Below, piece by piece: positions 51,730 to 61,175 of a DNA stretch of 64,000 bases. The notes beneath the pieces are model-generated. The model saw nothing but the letters and a program-made list of their open reading frames with translations. It was not told the origin of the DNA and ran no database searches. A program made the position numbers and the translations under genes. Each line of letters starts with the position of its first letter. Position 1 is the stretch's first letter. This DNA comes from Pikeienuella litoralis (GTDB lineage: Bacteria; Pseudomonadota; Alphaproteobacteria; Rhodobacterales; Rhodobacteraceae): the NCBI RefSeq assembly GCF_037646705.1, contig NZ_JBBHER010000002.1:62001-126000 (forward strand). Direction: 5' to 3'.

Positions 51730-52419
51730 ATGAACATGCAACATACTCGCCGCGCCGCGGGCGCGGCGCTGGCTTTCCTTACTCTGACGGCCTGCGTCCC
51801 ACCGTCGCCGGCCGTCGCGACGGCGCCGTTCGCCGCGCCGAGCGCCGCGGACGCGCGGGACGCCGGGATGCGTGCGTTGGACTCGTTGGCCGCGGCCTGG
51901 GGCGGAATGGCGATTCCGGGCGCGCCCTGCGACGCGCGCTACGAGGTGGAGACGCTGCGCGCGCGCTGCGCCGATCTGGCGAAGGATGCGGAGGCGCTTC
52001 GCGCCGGGCTCGCGCCGCTCATGGCTCTCGCGTCGGCCACACGGGGCGACGCGCTCGCCGAGGCGGACGAGCGCTGGCTGACGGCGGTCGACGCGGTGTT
52101 CGCGGCGACGGCGGGCCGCGGCCTGCCGGAGGCGCGCGCGGCCGGCGCGGCGGTCGCGGCCGCGGACGCGCGGCTCCGCGCGCTGCTCGCGCGCGCCGCG
52201 CCGGGATATGGCGCGACCGGACTTGAAGAGCTGATGAACCCGGCCGGCGCGCCGTTGAGCCCGGAGGAGGCGGCGGCGCTCGCGCCGCTCGTCGCCGAGG
52301 CGGAGCGCGCTCTCGCGGCGTGGGAGCGGGCCGCGGCCCCGGCCCCGGCCGGCGCGGCGCTCGCCGAGTATTCGGCCTATCTCGATGCGCGGGCGGACGC
52401 CGCGACGGGCGACGAATGA
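51730..52419 (+). CDS. predicted lipoprotein of unknown function
   Basis: Protein of 229 residues with a lipoprotein signal: MNMQHTRRAAGAALAFLTLT followed by the lipobox LTAC (Cys23 or near). The mature part is Ala-rich and helical, with conserved-looking cysteines in GAPCDARYEVETLRARCADL. I do not recognise a family. It overlaps the next gene by 4 bases (ATGA), so it is probably a partner of the lysozyme-like protein. GGAGAC precedes the ATG. Confidence 0.7.
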   Translation: MNMQHTRRAAGAALAFLTLTACVPPSPAVATAPFAAPSAADARDAGMRALDSLAAAWGGMAIPGAPCDARYEVETLRARCADLAKDAEALRAGLAPLMALASATRGDALAEADERWLTAVDAVFAATAGRGLPEARAAGAAVAAADARLRALLARAAPGYGATGLEELMNPAGAPLSPEEAAALAPLVAEAERALAAWERAAAPAPAGAALAEYSAYLDARADAATGDE

Positions 52420-53219
52420 GCGCGCGCGCGGACCTGTCCGGGCTTGAGCCCGCCGAGATCAATGCGCTGGCCCGCGACCCGCGGGCGCCGGACGCGGACC
52501 GGGCGGCGGCGCGCCGCGCGCTTCGCGCCGCCGCCGCCGACAGGCTCGCCGCCGCCCGCCGCGCGGTGGAGGGCGCGCCGGCGCCGGAGCCGGAGGACGC
52601 GCCGGAGGACGCGGCGCCAGAGCCTGCGCCAACCGTGATTCGCTCCACCAAATTCTCCGAGATCGCCGCGGAGTACGAGGCGATGTTTCATGCGGCCCGC
52701 CCGCGCCCCGCGCATCGCCGGGAGATCGAGGCCGTGGTCGGCCGCGTGCTCCGGGGGCGCGCGGCCTATCAGGCGATCGAGGCCGAGATCGGGGCGCCCT
52801 GGGCGGTGGTCGGGGTTCTTCACGGGCTGGAGGCGGGATTCGATTTCTCACGCCATCTTCACAATGGCGATCCGCTGACGGCGCGCACGCGGCGGGTGCC
52901 GGCCGGGCGGCCCGCGACCGGAACGCCGCCGTTCACCTGGGAGGAGAGCGCGGCGGACGCGCTGCGCGGGCATGGATTGCACCGGATTGAGGACTGGACC
53001 CTCGCCCGGACGCTCTATGAGATCGAGCGGTTCAACGGGTTCGGCTATCGTTATCGGCGCGCGCCCAGCCCGTATCTCTGGAGCTTCTCCACCCAGTACA
53101 CGTCCGGAAAATATGTGAAGGACGGCGTCTACGACCCGAACGCCGTCTCCCGGCAGGCCGGCGCCGCGACCATTCTGAAAGCGATGATCGCGGCCGGCGA
53201 CGCGCCTGCGCTGGCCTGA
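52416..53219 (+). CDS. lysozyme-like protein
   Basis: Protein of 267 residues with no signal peptide visible. The first 80 residues are charged and Ala/Pro-rich; from about residue 85 there is a domain with WAVVGVLHGLEAGFDFSRHLH, followed by NGDPLTARTRRVPAGRP and SPYLWSFSTQYTSGKYV. I recognise this pattern from annotated lysozyme-like or peptidoglycan-binding proteins, with Glu in GLEAGFDF as a possible catalytic residue. No phage genes are near. Export may need the adjoining lipoprotein or the ABC exporter (inference). Confidence 0.6.
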   Translation: MSARADLSGLEPAEINALARDPRAPDADRAAARRALRAAAADRLAAARRAVEGAPAPEPEDAPEDAAPEPAPTVIRSTKFSEIAAEYEAMFHAARPRPAHRREIEAVVGRVLRGRAAYQAIEAEIGAPWAVVGVLHGLEAGFDFSRHLHNGDPLTARTRRVPAGRPATGTPPFTWEESAADALRGHGLHRIEDWTLARTLYEIERFNGFGYRYRRAPSPYLWSFSTQYTSGKYVKDGVYDPNAVSRQAGAATILKAMIAAGDAPALA

Positions 53220-53316
53220 ACGCGCACGCCGCGCCGCCTTCCGCGGCGGCGTGGCGCCCCGTCGCCTTGCGGCGCCCGCCCGGCCCCGGTTACATCGGCG
53301 CGTCCGAGGAGGGTGC

Positions 53317-55086
53317 ATGGCCGAATTACGCGACAAATCGAAAACGGTGGCGCCTCTGAAGGCGCTCGCGCCGTTCCTCGCGCCCTATCGGATCTGGGTC
53401 TTCGGGGCGCTCGCGGCGTTGATCTCCACCGCGACGCTCAGCCTGATCTTGCCGCTCGCGGTGCGCCGGGTGATCGACGGGTTCTCCGAGGAGAGCGCGG
53501 CGCTGATGGACAAGTATTTCGCCGCCGCCATCGCCATCGCGGCGCTGCTGGCCGTGGCCACCGCGCTCCGGTACTGGCTCGTGACGCGGCTGGGCGAGCG
53601 GGTGATCGCCGATATCCGGCGCGCGGTCTATGACCGCGTGATCGGCATGAGCCCGGGATTTTACGAAAAAGTCCTGACCGGCGAGGTGATCTCGCGGCTG
53701 ACCACCGATACGACGCTCCTGCTCTCGGTGATCTCCTCATCGGTCTCGATCGCGCTCCGCAACGCGCTGATGCTCGTGGGCGGCATGGGGCTGATGGTCT
53801 GGACCTCGCCGAAGCTGACCGGGTTCACGTTTCTGATCGTCCCCCTCGTGGTGGCGCCGATCCTGATTCTCGGCCGCAAGGTCCGTCGGCTCAGCCGCGA
53901 GAGCCAGGACCGGATCGCCGAAAGCGCGGCGCAGGCGTCCGAGACCCTGCTCGCGGCGCAAACGGTGCAGGCCTTCACCGGGGAGGGCGCCAGCCGGGCG
54001 CGCTTCGGCGACCTGACCGAGCAGGCCTTCGGCGCCGCGCGCCGGCGGGTCGCGGTCCGCGCCTGGATGACGGCGATCGTCATCTTCCTCGTCTTCACCG
54101 GCGTCGTCGGCGTGCTCTGGATCGGGGCGCGGGACGTGCGCGCGGACGTGATGTCCCCGGGCGAGCTGGCGCAATTCCTGATCTACGCGGTGCTCGTCTC
54201 CGGCGCGGTCGCGGCGCTGGCGGAGATCTGGGGCGAATTGCAGCGCGCCGCCGGCGCGACCGAGCGGCTGATCGATCTGCTGAGCGCCGAGGATCCGGTC
54301 GCCGAGCCCGCGAGCCCGGCGCCGTTGCCGACGCCGATCAAGGGCGCGATCCGCTTCGACGATGTCTCGTTTCGCTACCCGCAACGCCCCGAGGTCGCGG
54401 CGCTGGACGGGTTCGACCTCTCCATTCAGCCGGGGGAGACCGTCGCGCTCGTCGGCCCTTCGGGGGCGGGGAAGACCACGGTCTTCCAGCTGCTTCAGCG
54501 GTTCTACGACGTGGACCGGGGCGGCGTCTTTCTCGACGGCGTCAATGTCGCCGCCGTGGGCGCCGAGGCGCTGCGGGCGCGCATCGCGCTGGTTCAGCAG
54601 GAGCCGGCGATCTTCGCGACGTCGGCGAGGGAGAACATCCGCTTCGGCCGCCCCGGCGCCACGGATGCGGAGGTGGAGGCCGCCGCCCGCGCCGCCGCCG
54701 CGCATGAATTCATCGCCGCGCTTCCCCAAGGGTATGACAGCTTCGTCGGCGAGCGCGGCGTGATGCTCTCCGGCGGGCAGAAACAGCGAATCGCCATCGC
54801 CCGCGCGATTCTCCGCGATGCGCCGGTTCTCCTGCTCGACGAGGCGACCTCCGCGCTCGACGCCGAATCGGAGCGCCTGGTGCAGCAGGCGGTGGCGGCG
54901 CTGGCCAGAGGCCGGACCACGATCGTCATCGCCCATCGGCTCGCGACGGTGAAACAGGCGGATCGCATCGTGGTGATGGAGGCCGGGCGCATCGCCGCCA
55001 TCGGCAAGCATGACGCGCTGGTCGCCGAAGGCGGCCTCTACGCCCGCCTCGCGCGGCTCCAGTTCACCGAGGGCGCCGCGGCCTGA
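53317..55086 (+). CDS. ABC exporter (fused permease and ATPase)
   Basis: Half-transporter of 589 residues: six membrane helices (about residues 20–310) then an ATPase. Walker A is GPSGAGKTT, the signature LSGGQKQR, the Walker B VLLLDEATSALD and the switch His in VIAHRLATV. The type is ABCB-like (lipid, drug or peptide export). ATG 53317 was chosen (MAELRDKSK); the frame upstream to 53251 is Arg-rich and not conserved. It begins 97 bases after the lysozyme-like gene. Confidence 0.92.
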   Translation: MAELRDKSKTVAPLKALAPFLAPYRIWVFGALAALISTATLSLILPLAVRRVIDGFSEESAALMDKYFAAAIAIAALLAVATALRYWLVTRLGERVIADIRRAVYDRVIGMSPGFYEKVLTGEVISRLTTDTTLLLSVISSSVSIALRNALMLVGGMGLMVWTSPKLTGFTFLIVPLVVAPILILGRKVRRLSRESQDRIAESAAQASETLLAAQTVQAFTGEGASRARFGDLTEQAFGAARRRVAVRAWMTAIVIFLVFTGVVGVLWIGARDVRADVMSPGELAQFLIYAVLVSGAVAALAEIWGELQRAAGATERLIDLLSAEDPVAEPASPAPLPTPIKGAIRFDDVSFRYPQRPEVAALDGFDLSIQPGETVALVGPSGAGKTTVFQLLQRFYDVDRGGVFLDGVNVAAVGAEALRARIALVQQEPAIFATSARENIRFGRPGATDAEVEAAARAAAAHEFIAALPQGYDSFVGERGVMLSGGQKQRIAIARAILRDAPVLLLDEATSALDAESERLVQQAVAALARGRTTIVIAHRLATVKQADRIVVMEAGRIAAIGKHDALVAEGGLYARLARLQFTEGAAA

Positions 55087-55101
55087 TCCCCGGCGGCCCG
55101 G

Positions 55102-57189
55102 TCAGTCCGCCGTGTTGAAATTCGGCAGCTTCGTGCGCCCCGGCGTCCTGAGCTGGACATCGCTCGCGCGGGAGATCGCGTCGAACTCGGCCCGGAGCCG
55201 CGCCGTCAGATCCTCCGCCTGTTCGGGAGACGAGAGGATATGCGGGCGCAGCAGCGCCAGCAGTTCGGTTCGCCCGGCGGACTGATCCCGCCGGCCGAAC
55301 GCCGCGCCGAGGATCGGAATCTCGTCCAGCACCGGCACGCCGTTCCGCCCGGAGGAGGAGGAGTCCTGGATCAGGCCGCCGAGAACCACCGTCTGCCCGG
55401 ACCGGATGGTGACGTCGGTGGTGACGGAGCGGCGGCTGATGGTCGGGCTGTCGATGCCCGATGTCGTGGTCGCCGTGACCGAAGAGACCTCCTGCTCCAC
55501 CTCCAGCGAGACGAAACCGCCGGAGTTGACCCGCGGCGTCACCTGAAGCGTGACGCCGGTGTCCCGGTATTCGACCGCGTTGACGATGCGGGCGTTGTCA
55601 TCGAACCCTTCCGCGGTGCGGGTGACGATGGGCACCTGATCGCCGATCTGGAGCACCGCCGTCTGCCCGTCGCGCACCAGCAGCTTGGGCGAGGAGACGA
55701 CGGTGAGGCTGGTGACGCTGTCCAGCGCCTCGATGATCGCCTCGGGGCCGAGATTGGAGCCGATGGTGAAGGCGAATCCCGGGAAATCCGGGGTGATGTT
55801 CGCATTGGTGTCGGTCAGCGTCACCGCCCCGTCGCGGCCATTGAAGAGAGAGCCGACCGAGAACGCGTACTGCACGCCATAGCGCAGCGAATCGCCGAGC
55901 GTGACCTCGAGGATCGTGGTCTCCACCAGCACCTGCAGGGGCGCGCTGTCGAGTTGGCGGATCAGATCCACCAGCGTGTCGAACTGGCGCGATTCTGCGG
56001 AGATCACCAGCGCGTTCTTCTCCGCGTCGACGACGATGCGCGGCGGGGCGTCGTCGCCGGGGTCGACCGGGGCCGCCTCGGCCCCCTCCACCGGCTGGCC
56101 GGAAAAGAGCGCGTTCAGCGATTCGGCGAGCGACGCCGCCGGCCGGTTCTGGACCCGGTAGACGAAGAGCCGCCGCGCCTCCGCCGCGCGCGGCTGATCG
56201 AGCCGGCGAACCCAGGAGAAGGCGCGGTCGAGCGTCGCGCCGTCGCGCGCCAAGAGCATGACCGCGCCGAGCCGGTCCAGCGGCACGATGCGGAGCCCGC
56301 CGGCCTCGATCGGGGCGCCCCCCGGCGCGCCGCCGGGCCCGCCGTCGGCGCGCACGCCGGGCGAGGCGTCGCCGCCGAAGATCGCGGAGAGTTCGGCGGC
56401 GAGCGAGGCCGCCGGCGCATGGGTGAGGCCGACCAGCATCACCGAATTTCCCGCCAGCGCGTCGATGTCGAGCGCGGCGATCGTCGCGCGCGCGAGGCCC
56501 CGCTCTTCGGTCGAGCCGCTGACGAGAACGGCGTTTCCGCCCGGGCCCGAGATCACGCGCACCTGATCCGCCGGCATCGCCAGCTCGAGCGCCTTCGCCG
56601 CCTCCTCAGGCGCGATGAAGCGAAGCGGGATCATCTCGGTGTCGCCGGCCGCCGTGGGAACGGCGCCGGCGGGCGCCACGCGCCAGACGCCGTCCGCGCG
56701 GAAAAGCGACAGGCCGCGCGCCTCCAGCGCCGTGCGGAACGCCGACAGAAGCTGGTTCGGCGGAAGCGGCGCCGCGGTCCGGAAGCTGATCACGCCGGTC
56801 GCGCCGGGATCGACGACGAAAGGCAGCTTCAGCGCCTCGCCGAGCACGATGGCGGCGGCGTCGGCGATCGTCGCGTCCTCGATGGCGAGGCTCGCCGGCT
56901 CGCCGGCCAGCGGCGGATCCCCCGCGAGGAGCGCGCCGCCGGGCGCCGCCGCGCGGGACTGGCCGAGCAGCGTCGCGCCGCCCTTCGCCCAGTCGGAGCC
57001 GGCCTCGGAGATGACGGCGGCGTTCGGCGGCGCGGCGGGCGCGGCCGAGGGCGGCCCGGCCCCGAGATGGCCCGCGCTCGAGAATGGCGGCGCGAGGCCC
57101 TCGCCTTCGACGCAGGCGCCGAGCGTGAGCGCGGCCCCGAGGATCAGTAGACGACGCGGGCCGGCGGCGCCCGTGAAAACCCAGATCAT
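55102..57189 (-). CDS. gspD: type II secretion system secretin GspD
   Basis: Outer-membrane secretin of 695 residues. It has a lipobox-like N terminus (LLILGAALTLGAC, Cys near residue 26), so it may be a lipoprotein, which is uncommon for GspD. N-domains with repeated NSVMLVGLTHAP and ALVISAESRQFDTL segments precede the secretin core (SVTSLTVVSSPKLLVRDGQTA, VPIVTRTAEG, SVTTDVTIRSGQTVVLGGLI). Ala/Pro-rich linkers separate the domains. The last gene of the operon; convergent with the ABC exporter 15 bases away. It overlaps gspC by 4 bases. Confidence 0.92.
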   Translation of the reverse strand: MIWVFTGAAGPRRLLILGAALTLGACVEGEGLAPPFSSAGHLGAGPPSAAPAAPPNAAVISEAGSDWAKGGATLLGQSRAAAPGGALLAGDPPLAGEPASLAIEDATIADAAAIVLGEALKLPFVVDPGATGVISFRTAAPLPPNQLLSAFRTALEARGLSLFRADGVWRVAPAGAVPTAAGDTEMIPLRFIAPEEAAKALELAMPADQVRVISGPGGNAVLVSGSTEERGLARATIAALDIDALAGNSVMLVGLTHAPAASLAAELSAIFGGDASPGVRADGGPGGAPGGAPIEAGGLRIVPLDRLGAVMLLARDGATLDRAFSWVRRLDQPRAAEARRLFVYRVQNRPAASLAESLNALFSGQPVEGAEAAPVDPGDDAPPRIVVDAEKNALVISAESRQFDTLVDLIRQLDSAPLQVLVETTILEVTLGDSLRYGVQYAFSVGSLFNGRDGAVTLTDTNANITPDFPGFAFTIGSNLGPEAIIEALDSVTSLTVVSSPKLLVRDGQTAVLQIGDQVPIVTRTAEGFDDNARIVNAVEYRDTGVTLQVTPRVNSGGFVSLEVEQEVSSVTATTTSGIDSPTISRRSVTTDVTIRSGQTVVLGGLIQDSSSSGRNGVPVLDEIPILGAAFGRRDQSAGRTELLALLRPHILSSPEQAEDLTARLRAEFDAISRASDVQLRTPGRTKLPNFNTAD

Positions 57190-57704
57190 TCCGTCTTCGC
57201 CCCCTCGCGTCTGACCGGCGCGGTGACCGTCGCTCCCTGATGCGTGAAGGTCAAGGAATCGAGCGATATTTCAGTGATCCTCGCCTCGCCCGCGCCGGGG
57301 CCGCCCGCCGGGATGCGGTCCCCCGCGCGCAGCCGGATGAGCTTGCCGTCGGAATCCCTGAGCAGCGCCAGCGCGGACTCGCCGAGCACCACGACGCCGG
57401 CGATCTCATAGCGCCCGAACAGAAGATCGGGCGCGGGCGCCTCGACCGCGATCCCCGGCGTCTCCGGCGGCGGCGGGCGGCGGGCGGCCGAAAAAAGCGG
57501 GCGGCGCGTGAAATCGGAAAGATCCGTCGCTTGCGGGGGCGCCGCGGGCGCCGGGGGCGGGGCGTCCGGCGCTTCGGGCGCGGCGGCGGGGCGCGGCGGC
57601 GGCGGCGCGCCCGGCGCCTGCGTCCAGGGGCGGGCGGCGATCCAGCTGAAGCCGGCCGCGATCGAGAGCGCGAGAAGGGTGGCGGCGAGCGGGCCCGGGC
57701 GCAT
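57186..57704 (-). CDS. gspC: type II secretion system protein GspC
   Basis: Inner-membrane protein of 172 residues: a membrane helix at residues 6–24, a Pro/Ala linker, then an HR domain (FSAARRPP ... LFGRYEIAGVVVLGESALALL) that binds the secretin. The C-terminal PDZ or coiled-coil domain of many GspC proteins is absent, so this is a short form. The gene overlaps gspD by 4 bases. Confidence 0.8.
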   Translation of the reverse strand: MRPGPLAATLLALSIAAGFSWIAARPWTQAPGAPPPPRPAAAPEAPDAPPPAPAAPPQATDLSDFTRRPLFSAARRPPPPETPGIAVEAPAPDLLFGRYEIAGVVVLGESALALLRDSDGKLIRLRAGDRIPAGGPGAGEARITEISLDSLTFTHQGATVTAPVRREGAKTE

Positions 57705-57708
57705 CGCG

Positions 57709-58344
57709 TCAGTCCCCGGCCCTGGGGCGCGAGAGCGCGCCGACGATCACGCTGACGGTGAGGCGCGCGTCTTCATCGACCGGCGCGGCGCTTCTCGCCG
57801 TGATGTCGAGCGCGGCGGCGCGAAGCGGCGGGCGCGCCGCCTCGATCGCCATGAGAAACCGGGCGAGGCCCGCGTGGTCGGCCGCGATCCGCGCCTCCGC
57901 CGCCGCGACATGCGGCGCGGCGGGGGCGTCGCCGGCGAAAAAGCCGCCATCCGCGCGGCCGGCGTCGAGGGGCGCGGCCGAGCTCAGCTCGACGCCCGCC
58001 GCGTCGGCGAGCAGCCGAAGCGAGGAGAGAAGCTCGAGCGTCGCCGCGCCCTCGTCCTGGATCGGCGCGTTCCGGGCGAGCCATTCGGTCGCGGCGGCGA
58101 GCGCGGCCCGATCGGTCTCCGCCAGCCCGGCCTCGGCCTTTCGCGCCTGCGCGGCGGCGATGAGCGCGCCGGCGCGAAGATCGAGCCGCGCCGCGCGCTC
58201 CCGGGCCGCGTCCACCCGCTCGACGAGCGGGCGCGCGACGAAGACCGCGAGAAAGAGCAACCCGATCCCGAGCGCGCCGAGCGCCGCGAGCCGCGCGCCG
58301 GCGCTGGTGGGCGCGCGCCGGCGCCAGGGGGGCGCGGCGCTCAT
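57709..58344 (-). CDS. gspM: type II secretion system protein GspM
   Basis: Inner-membrane assembly protein of 211 residues. One transmembrane helix (LAALGALGIGLLFLAVFVAR, residues 19–38), a helical stalk and a small periplasmic ferredoxin-like domain are consistent with GspM. Its sequence is poorly conserved; position after gspL and before gspC, with ATGA overlap to gspL, settles the call. It stabilises GspL. Confidence 0.75.
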   Translation of the reverse strand: MSAAPPWRRRAPTSAGARLAALGALGIGLLFLAVFVARPLVERVDAARERAARLDLRAGALIAAAQARKAEAGLAETDRAALAAATEWLARNAPIQDEGAATLELLSSLRLLADAAGVELSSAAPLDAGRADGGFFAGDAPAAPHVAAAEARIAADHAGLARFLMAIEAARPPLRAAALDITARSAAPVDEDARLTVSVIVGALSRPRAGD

Positions 58345-59318
58345 CGTAACTCGGGCGCGAGCGTCAGCTCGATCGTCGCGCGCTGGAGCCCGCTCGCCTC
58401 GGCGCGGGCGGCGCCCTGGAGCCGCGCGGCTTTGAAACCGGGCGCGGCGGCGAGCTGGGCGGCGAGCTGGGCGGCGTCGGGCGCGATGAACTCCCCCACG
58501 ACGCGGGCCGGGCGGATCGAGACGCGGACGGCGTGCGCGGCGTCCGGCGTCGCGGCGGAGAGGCCGGCGAGCGCGGCCGCCGCCGGCGGATGCGCGGCGA
58601 GGAGCGCCTTCGCCGCCGCCGCGGCGCGGATCGGGGCGGTTTTCGCGTCGCGGAGCCCGCTGGCGGCGGCGGCCTCGGCTTCGGCGGCGTCCAGCAGCGC
58701 TCCGGCGGCGGCGAGCCGCGCCTCGGCCGCGGCTTCGATCCGGGTCGCGCCGAGCGAGGTCGAAAGCAGCGCCGCGGCGACGGCGAGCGCGGCGCCGGCG
58801 CCGGCCCAGATCGGGGCGCGGGGCGCGCGCGGCCCGCCGGGGGCGAGCCGAAGCGGCGCGCCTTCGAGCAGGGTGAACGCCGGGCCGGGCCGGGCGCCGG
58901 CGGCGCGAAGCGTCGCGCGGAGCGACTCGAGCCGGCGCTTCGGCGCGGCGGCGAATCGCCAGGGCGCCCCCTCGACCCAGGCCTCCGGCGCGCGGCTGAG
59001 CGCCCAGTCGGCCTCCGCGAGCGGGAAGGGGGAGCGGCGCGCGGCCTCCAGCCGGGCCGGGCCCGCCCCATGCGCGGCCGCCTCGGCGTCGATGATCAGC
59101 CGCATCGCGAAGGCTTGCTCCGATGAGAGAAGCAGCGGCGCGGCGTCGCCCGCGCGGGCGGGGCGAAGCGGGGCGTAGCGTCCGGCTTCAAATCGATAGA
59201 GCAGCGCCTCCTCCCCCGCGACGCCAAGCGCGCGGCGCGGCGCGCGGGCGGGGCGAAACGCCGCCATGGTCTCGCCGATCCAGATGAAAAAGTCGCCGAT
59301 CCGCTCGGGCCCGCCCAT
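58341..59318 (-). CDS. gspL: type II secretion system protein GspL
   Basis: Protein of 325 residues. The cytoplasmic part (about 1–155) resembles the actin-like half of GspL in reduced form, followed by one membrane helix (WAGAGAALAVAAALLSTSLG) and a periplasmic ferredoxin-like domain with VRVSIRPARVVGEFIAPDAAQL. GspL links GspE to the inner membrane. Shorter than E. coli GspL (about 390). Start ATG 59318; upstream open frame to 59849 is a shadow of gspK. It overlaps gspM by 4 bases. A 113-base gap separates it from gspK. Confidence 0.78.
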   Translation of the reverse strand: MGGPERIGDFFIWIGETMAAFRPARAPRRALGVAGEEALLYRFEAGRYAPLRPARAGDAAPLLLSSEQAFAMRLIIDAEAAAHGAGPARLEAARRSPFPLAEADWALSRAPEAWVEGAPWRFAAAPKRRLESLRATLRAAGARPGPAFTLLEGAPLRLAPGGPRAPRAPIWAGAGAALAVAAALLSTSLGATRIEAAAEARLAAAGALLDAAEAEAAAASGLRDAKTAPIRAAAAAKALLAAHPPAAAALAGLSAATPDAAHAVRVSIRPARVVGEFIAPDAAQLAAQLAAAPGFKAARLQGAARAEASGLQRATIELTLAPELR

Positions 59319-59431
59319 GCGTCGCCTTTCTTTCGCTCGCTCCGTCTTGCTCCGCGGCGTCGTCCTGTCGCGGCGGCGGCCATGATAGGCGGGGCGACGG
59401 CTCTGTCCATGGTGGATCGGGCGGGGCCGCG

Positions 59432-60229
59432 CTATCGCCAGGCGAGAATGGCGACCGGGGCGCGGGGCGATTCGGTCACGCGGACGACCGCGCTCAGCGC
59501 GGCGCGCCCGCCGCCCTCGGTCTCGGCCCGGACGGTGAGCCGCGCCACCCGCCCGTCCGACGCCGCGAGCCCGTCGAGATCGGCGCCCGGCGGCGGCGGC
59601 GTCGCGCGCCCCTCCAGCGCGCGGCGGGCGACGAAGGCCTGCGCCTCCGCCAGCGTCAGATCGGCCGAGGCCGCGAGCGCGGGCGCGGTGGCGACCCATG
59701 GGTCGACCGCGGCCCGCCCCGACCAGGTGGTCGCATGGCCGATCGCCGCCTCCGCCGCCGGGCGAAGCCGGGGGGGCAGCGCCGCGACGGCGGCTTCGGG
59801 GGTCGGAAAGCCGGCGCGCCCCGCGCGCGCGCTCCGCGCGCCGACCCATGCGCGGGCGATGGCGTCGGCGTCGGCGCCGCGCGCGCCGGTCAGCGTCAGC
59901 AGCCGGTGGAGAACCGCCGCCGGCGCCGCGTTGAGATCGACCAGCCCGCCGGCGTCCTGCGCGGAAAAATCGATTCGCGCGCCGAAAAACGTCGTGGAGA
60001 TCACCGCGCCGTCCAGGGGCGCCGCCGCCCTGAACTCCGCGCTCGCCGCCGCGGCGAAAAGCCGGTGAAGCGCCGCCTCCGCCGCCCGGGTCGCCGCCGC
60101 CTGCTCCACCGCCGCCGCCGCGCGCGTCGCCGGCCCCGAGGCGAGCGACAGCGCCGCCGCCGCGAGGGCCGAGATCAGCGCCAGCGCGCCGAGCGCGATC
60201 AGAAACGCCGCGCCGCGCTCGCGCCTCAT
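59432..60229 (-). CDS. gspK: type II secretion system minor pseudopilin GspK
   Basis: Minor pseudopilin of 265 residues. The N terminus is MRRERGAAFLIALGALALIS with the prepilin cleavage after Gly6, though GspK lacks the Glu5 of other pseudopilins, as here (Phe/Leu). The globular domain shows DAGGLVDLNAAPAAVLHRLL, the helix-hairpin-helix part typical of GspK. It starts the pseudopilus tip complex with GspI and GspJ. The ATG overlaps the gspJ stop by 4 bases. Confidence 0.88.
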   Translation of the reverse strand: MRRERGAAFLIALGALALISALAAAALSLASGPATRAAAAVEQAAATRAAEAALHRLFAAAASAEFRAAAPLDGAVISTTFFGARIDFSAQDAGGLVDLNAAPAAVLHRLLTLTGARGADADAIARAWVGARSARAGRAGFPTPEAAVAALPPRLRPAAEAAIGHATTWSGRAAVDPWVATAPALAASADLTLAEAQAFVARRALEGRATPPPPGADLDGLAASDGRVARLTVRAETEGGGRAALSAVVRVTESPRAPVAILAWR

Positions 60230-60768
60230 CTGGCGGCTCCGCGCACGCGGGGCGCGACGACGATCTCGTCCAGGGGCGCGCCGGCGCCGAAGCGCAGCCG
60301 GATCAGCTCCGGCGCGCCGCCGGCCGGCCAGTCGTCCCGCCAGCCCCCGGCGCCGTCGCCATAGGAGAAGCGGGCGGCGGCCTCTCTCTTTCGCGCCGCC
60401 GGGTCGGGCGCGCAGGGGCCGCGCAGCGTCTCGCACCGTTCGAGGGCGAGCCCGCGCCCGGAGAGGCGCCAGATTCCGCTCCGCCATTCGCCGTCCGCTC
60501 CGGGGACGACGCCCCGCCATGTCGCGGCGTCCGCGTCGCCCGAGATCGCGGCCGCCTCCGGCGTCTCCCGGTCGATCCGCGCCAGCATCTCAAAAATCTC
60601 GCGCCGGAGCGCCAGCGCCTCCGCGCCCCGGTCCGACGCGGCGCCCGCGCGCTCGAGCGCGCCGAGCCCGAACCGGACGATCCCGCCCGCCGCCCCGGCC
60701 AGCAGCGCGGTGAGCGCGACGGCGATCAGCACCTCCAGAAGCGCCGCGCCGCGCTCCGCCGGCCTCAT
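60226..60768 (-). CDS. gspJ: type II secretion system minor pseudopilin GspJ
   Basis: Minor pseudopilin of 180 residues. Prepilin leader MRPAERG, then ALLEVLIAVALTALLAG with Glu5 (GAALLEVLIA). The globular region with FEMLARIDRETPEAA and RFSYGDGAGGWRDDWP fits GspJ. ATGA overlaps on both sides with gspI and gspK. Confidence 0.85.
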   Translation of the reverse strand: MRPAERGAALLEVLIAVALTALLAGAAGGIVRFGLGALERAGAASDRGAEALALRREIFEMLARIDRETPEAAAISGDADAATWRGVVPGADGEWRSGIWRLSGRGLALERCETLRGPCAPDPAARKREAAARFSYGDGAGGWRDDWPAGGAPELIRLRFGAGAPLDEIVVAPRVRGAAR

Positions 60769-61175
60769 CGCGGCAGGCTCCGCAGCGTTGTGAGCGTGAC
60801 CAGGGGCGCCTCGGGCGGCCCGGCGCTGGCGGTGAGGCGGATCAGCGCCAGCGGGCCGTCCTCCATCCCCTCTTCGGCCCCCTCGTTGGCGTAGGGCGCG
60901 GCCTCGACGCGCCAGCCGTCGCCGCTCAGCTCCGCGCCGCCGGCGAGGAGGGCCTCGGCGAGGAATGTCGGCGCCGACGCCCGCTCCAGCGCGCTCGACG
61001 CGTCGGCGAGGGCGAGAAGCCGCGCCTCGGCCGCCGCGCCGGTGCGGGCGGCCCCGCTGAACGCGGAGAGCCCCGCCGCCGCGATGAACGCGACGAGGCC
61101 GAGCGCCAGCGCCGCTTCGAGCAGCGCCGCCCCGCGCTCGGGGTCATTCAGCCTTGATGTCGCGGTTTTCGCCAT
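60765..61175 (-). CDS. gspI: type II secretion system minor pseudopilin GspI
   Basis: Minor pseudopilin of 136 residues. Leader MAKTATSRLNDPERG, then AALLEAALALGLVAFIAAAG with Glu5. The ATG at 61175 overlaps the end of gspG by 32 bases and has GGGGGGCG upstream; the next in-frame possibility further upstream (61202) is less likely. GspI initiates pseudopilus tip assembly with GspJ and GspK. Confidence 0.8.
   Translation of the reverse strand: MAKTATSRLNDPERGAALLEAALALGLVAFIAAAGLSAFSGAARTGAAAEARLLALADASSALERASAPTFLAEALLAGGAELSGDGWRVEAAPYANEGAEEGMEDGPLALIRLTASAGPPEAPLVTLTTLRSLPR

Noticed and set aside
52416..53219. Possible prophage remnant because of a lysozyme-like gene.
   Set aside because: No holin, portal, tail, integrase or attachment repeat is nearby, and composition matches its neighbours.
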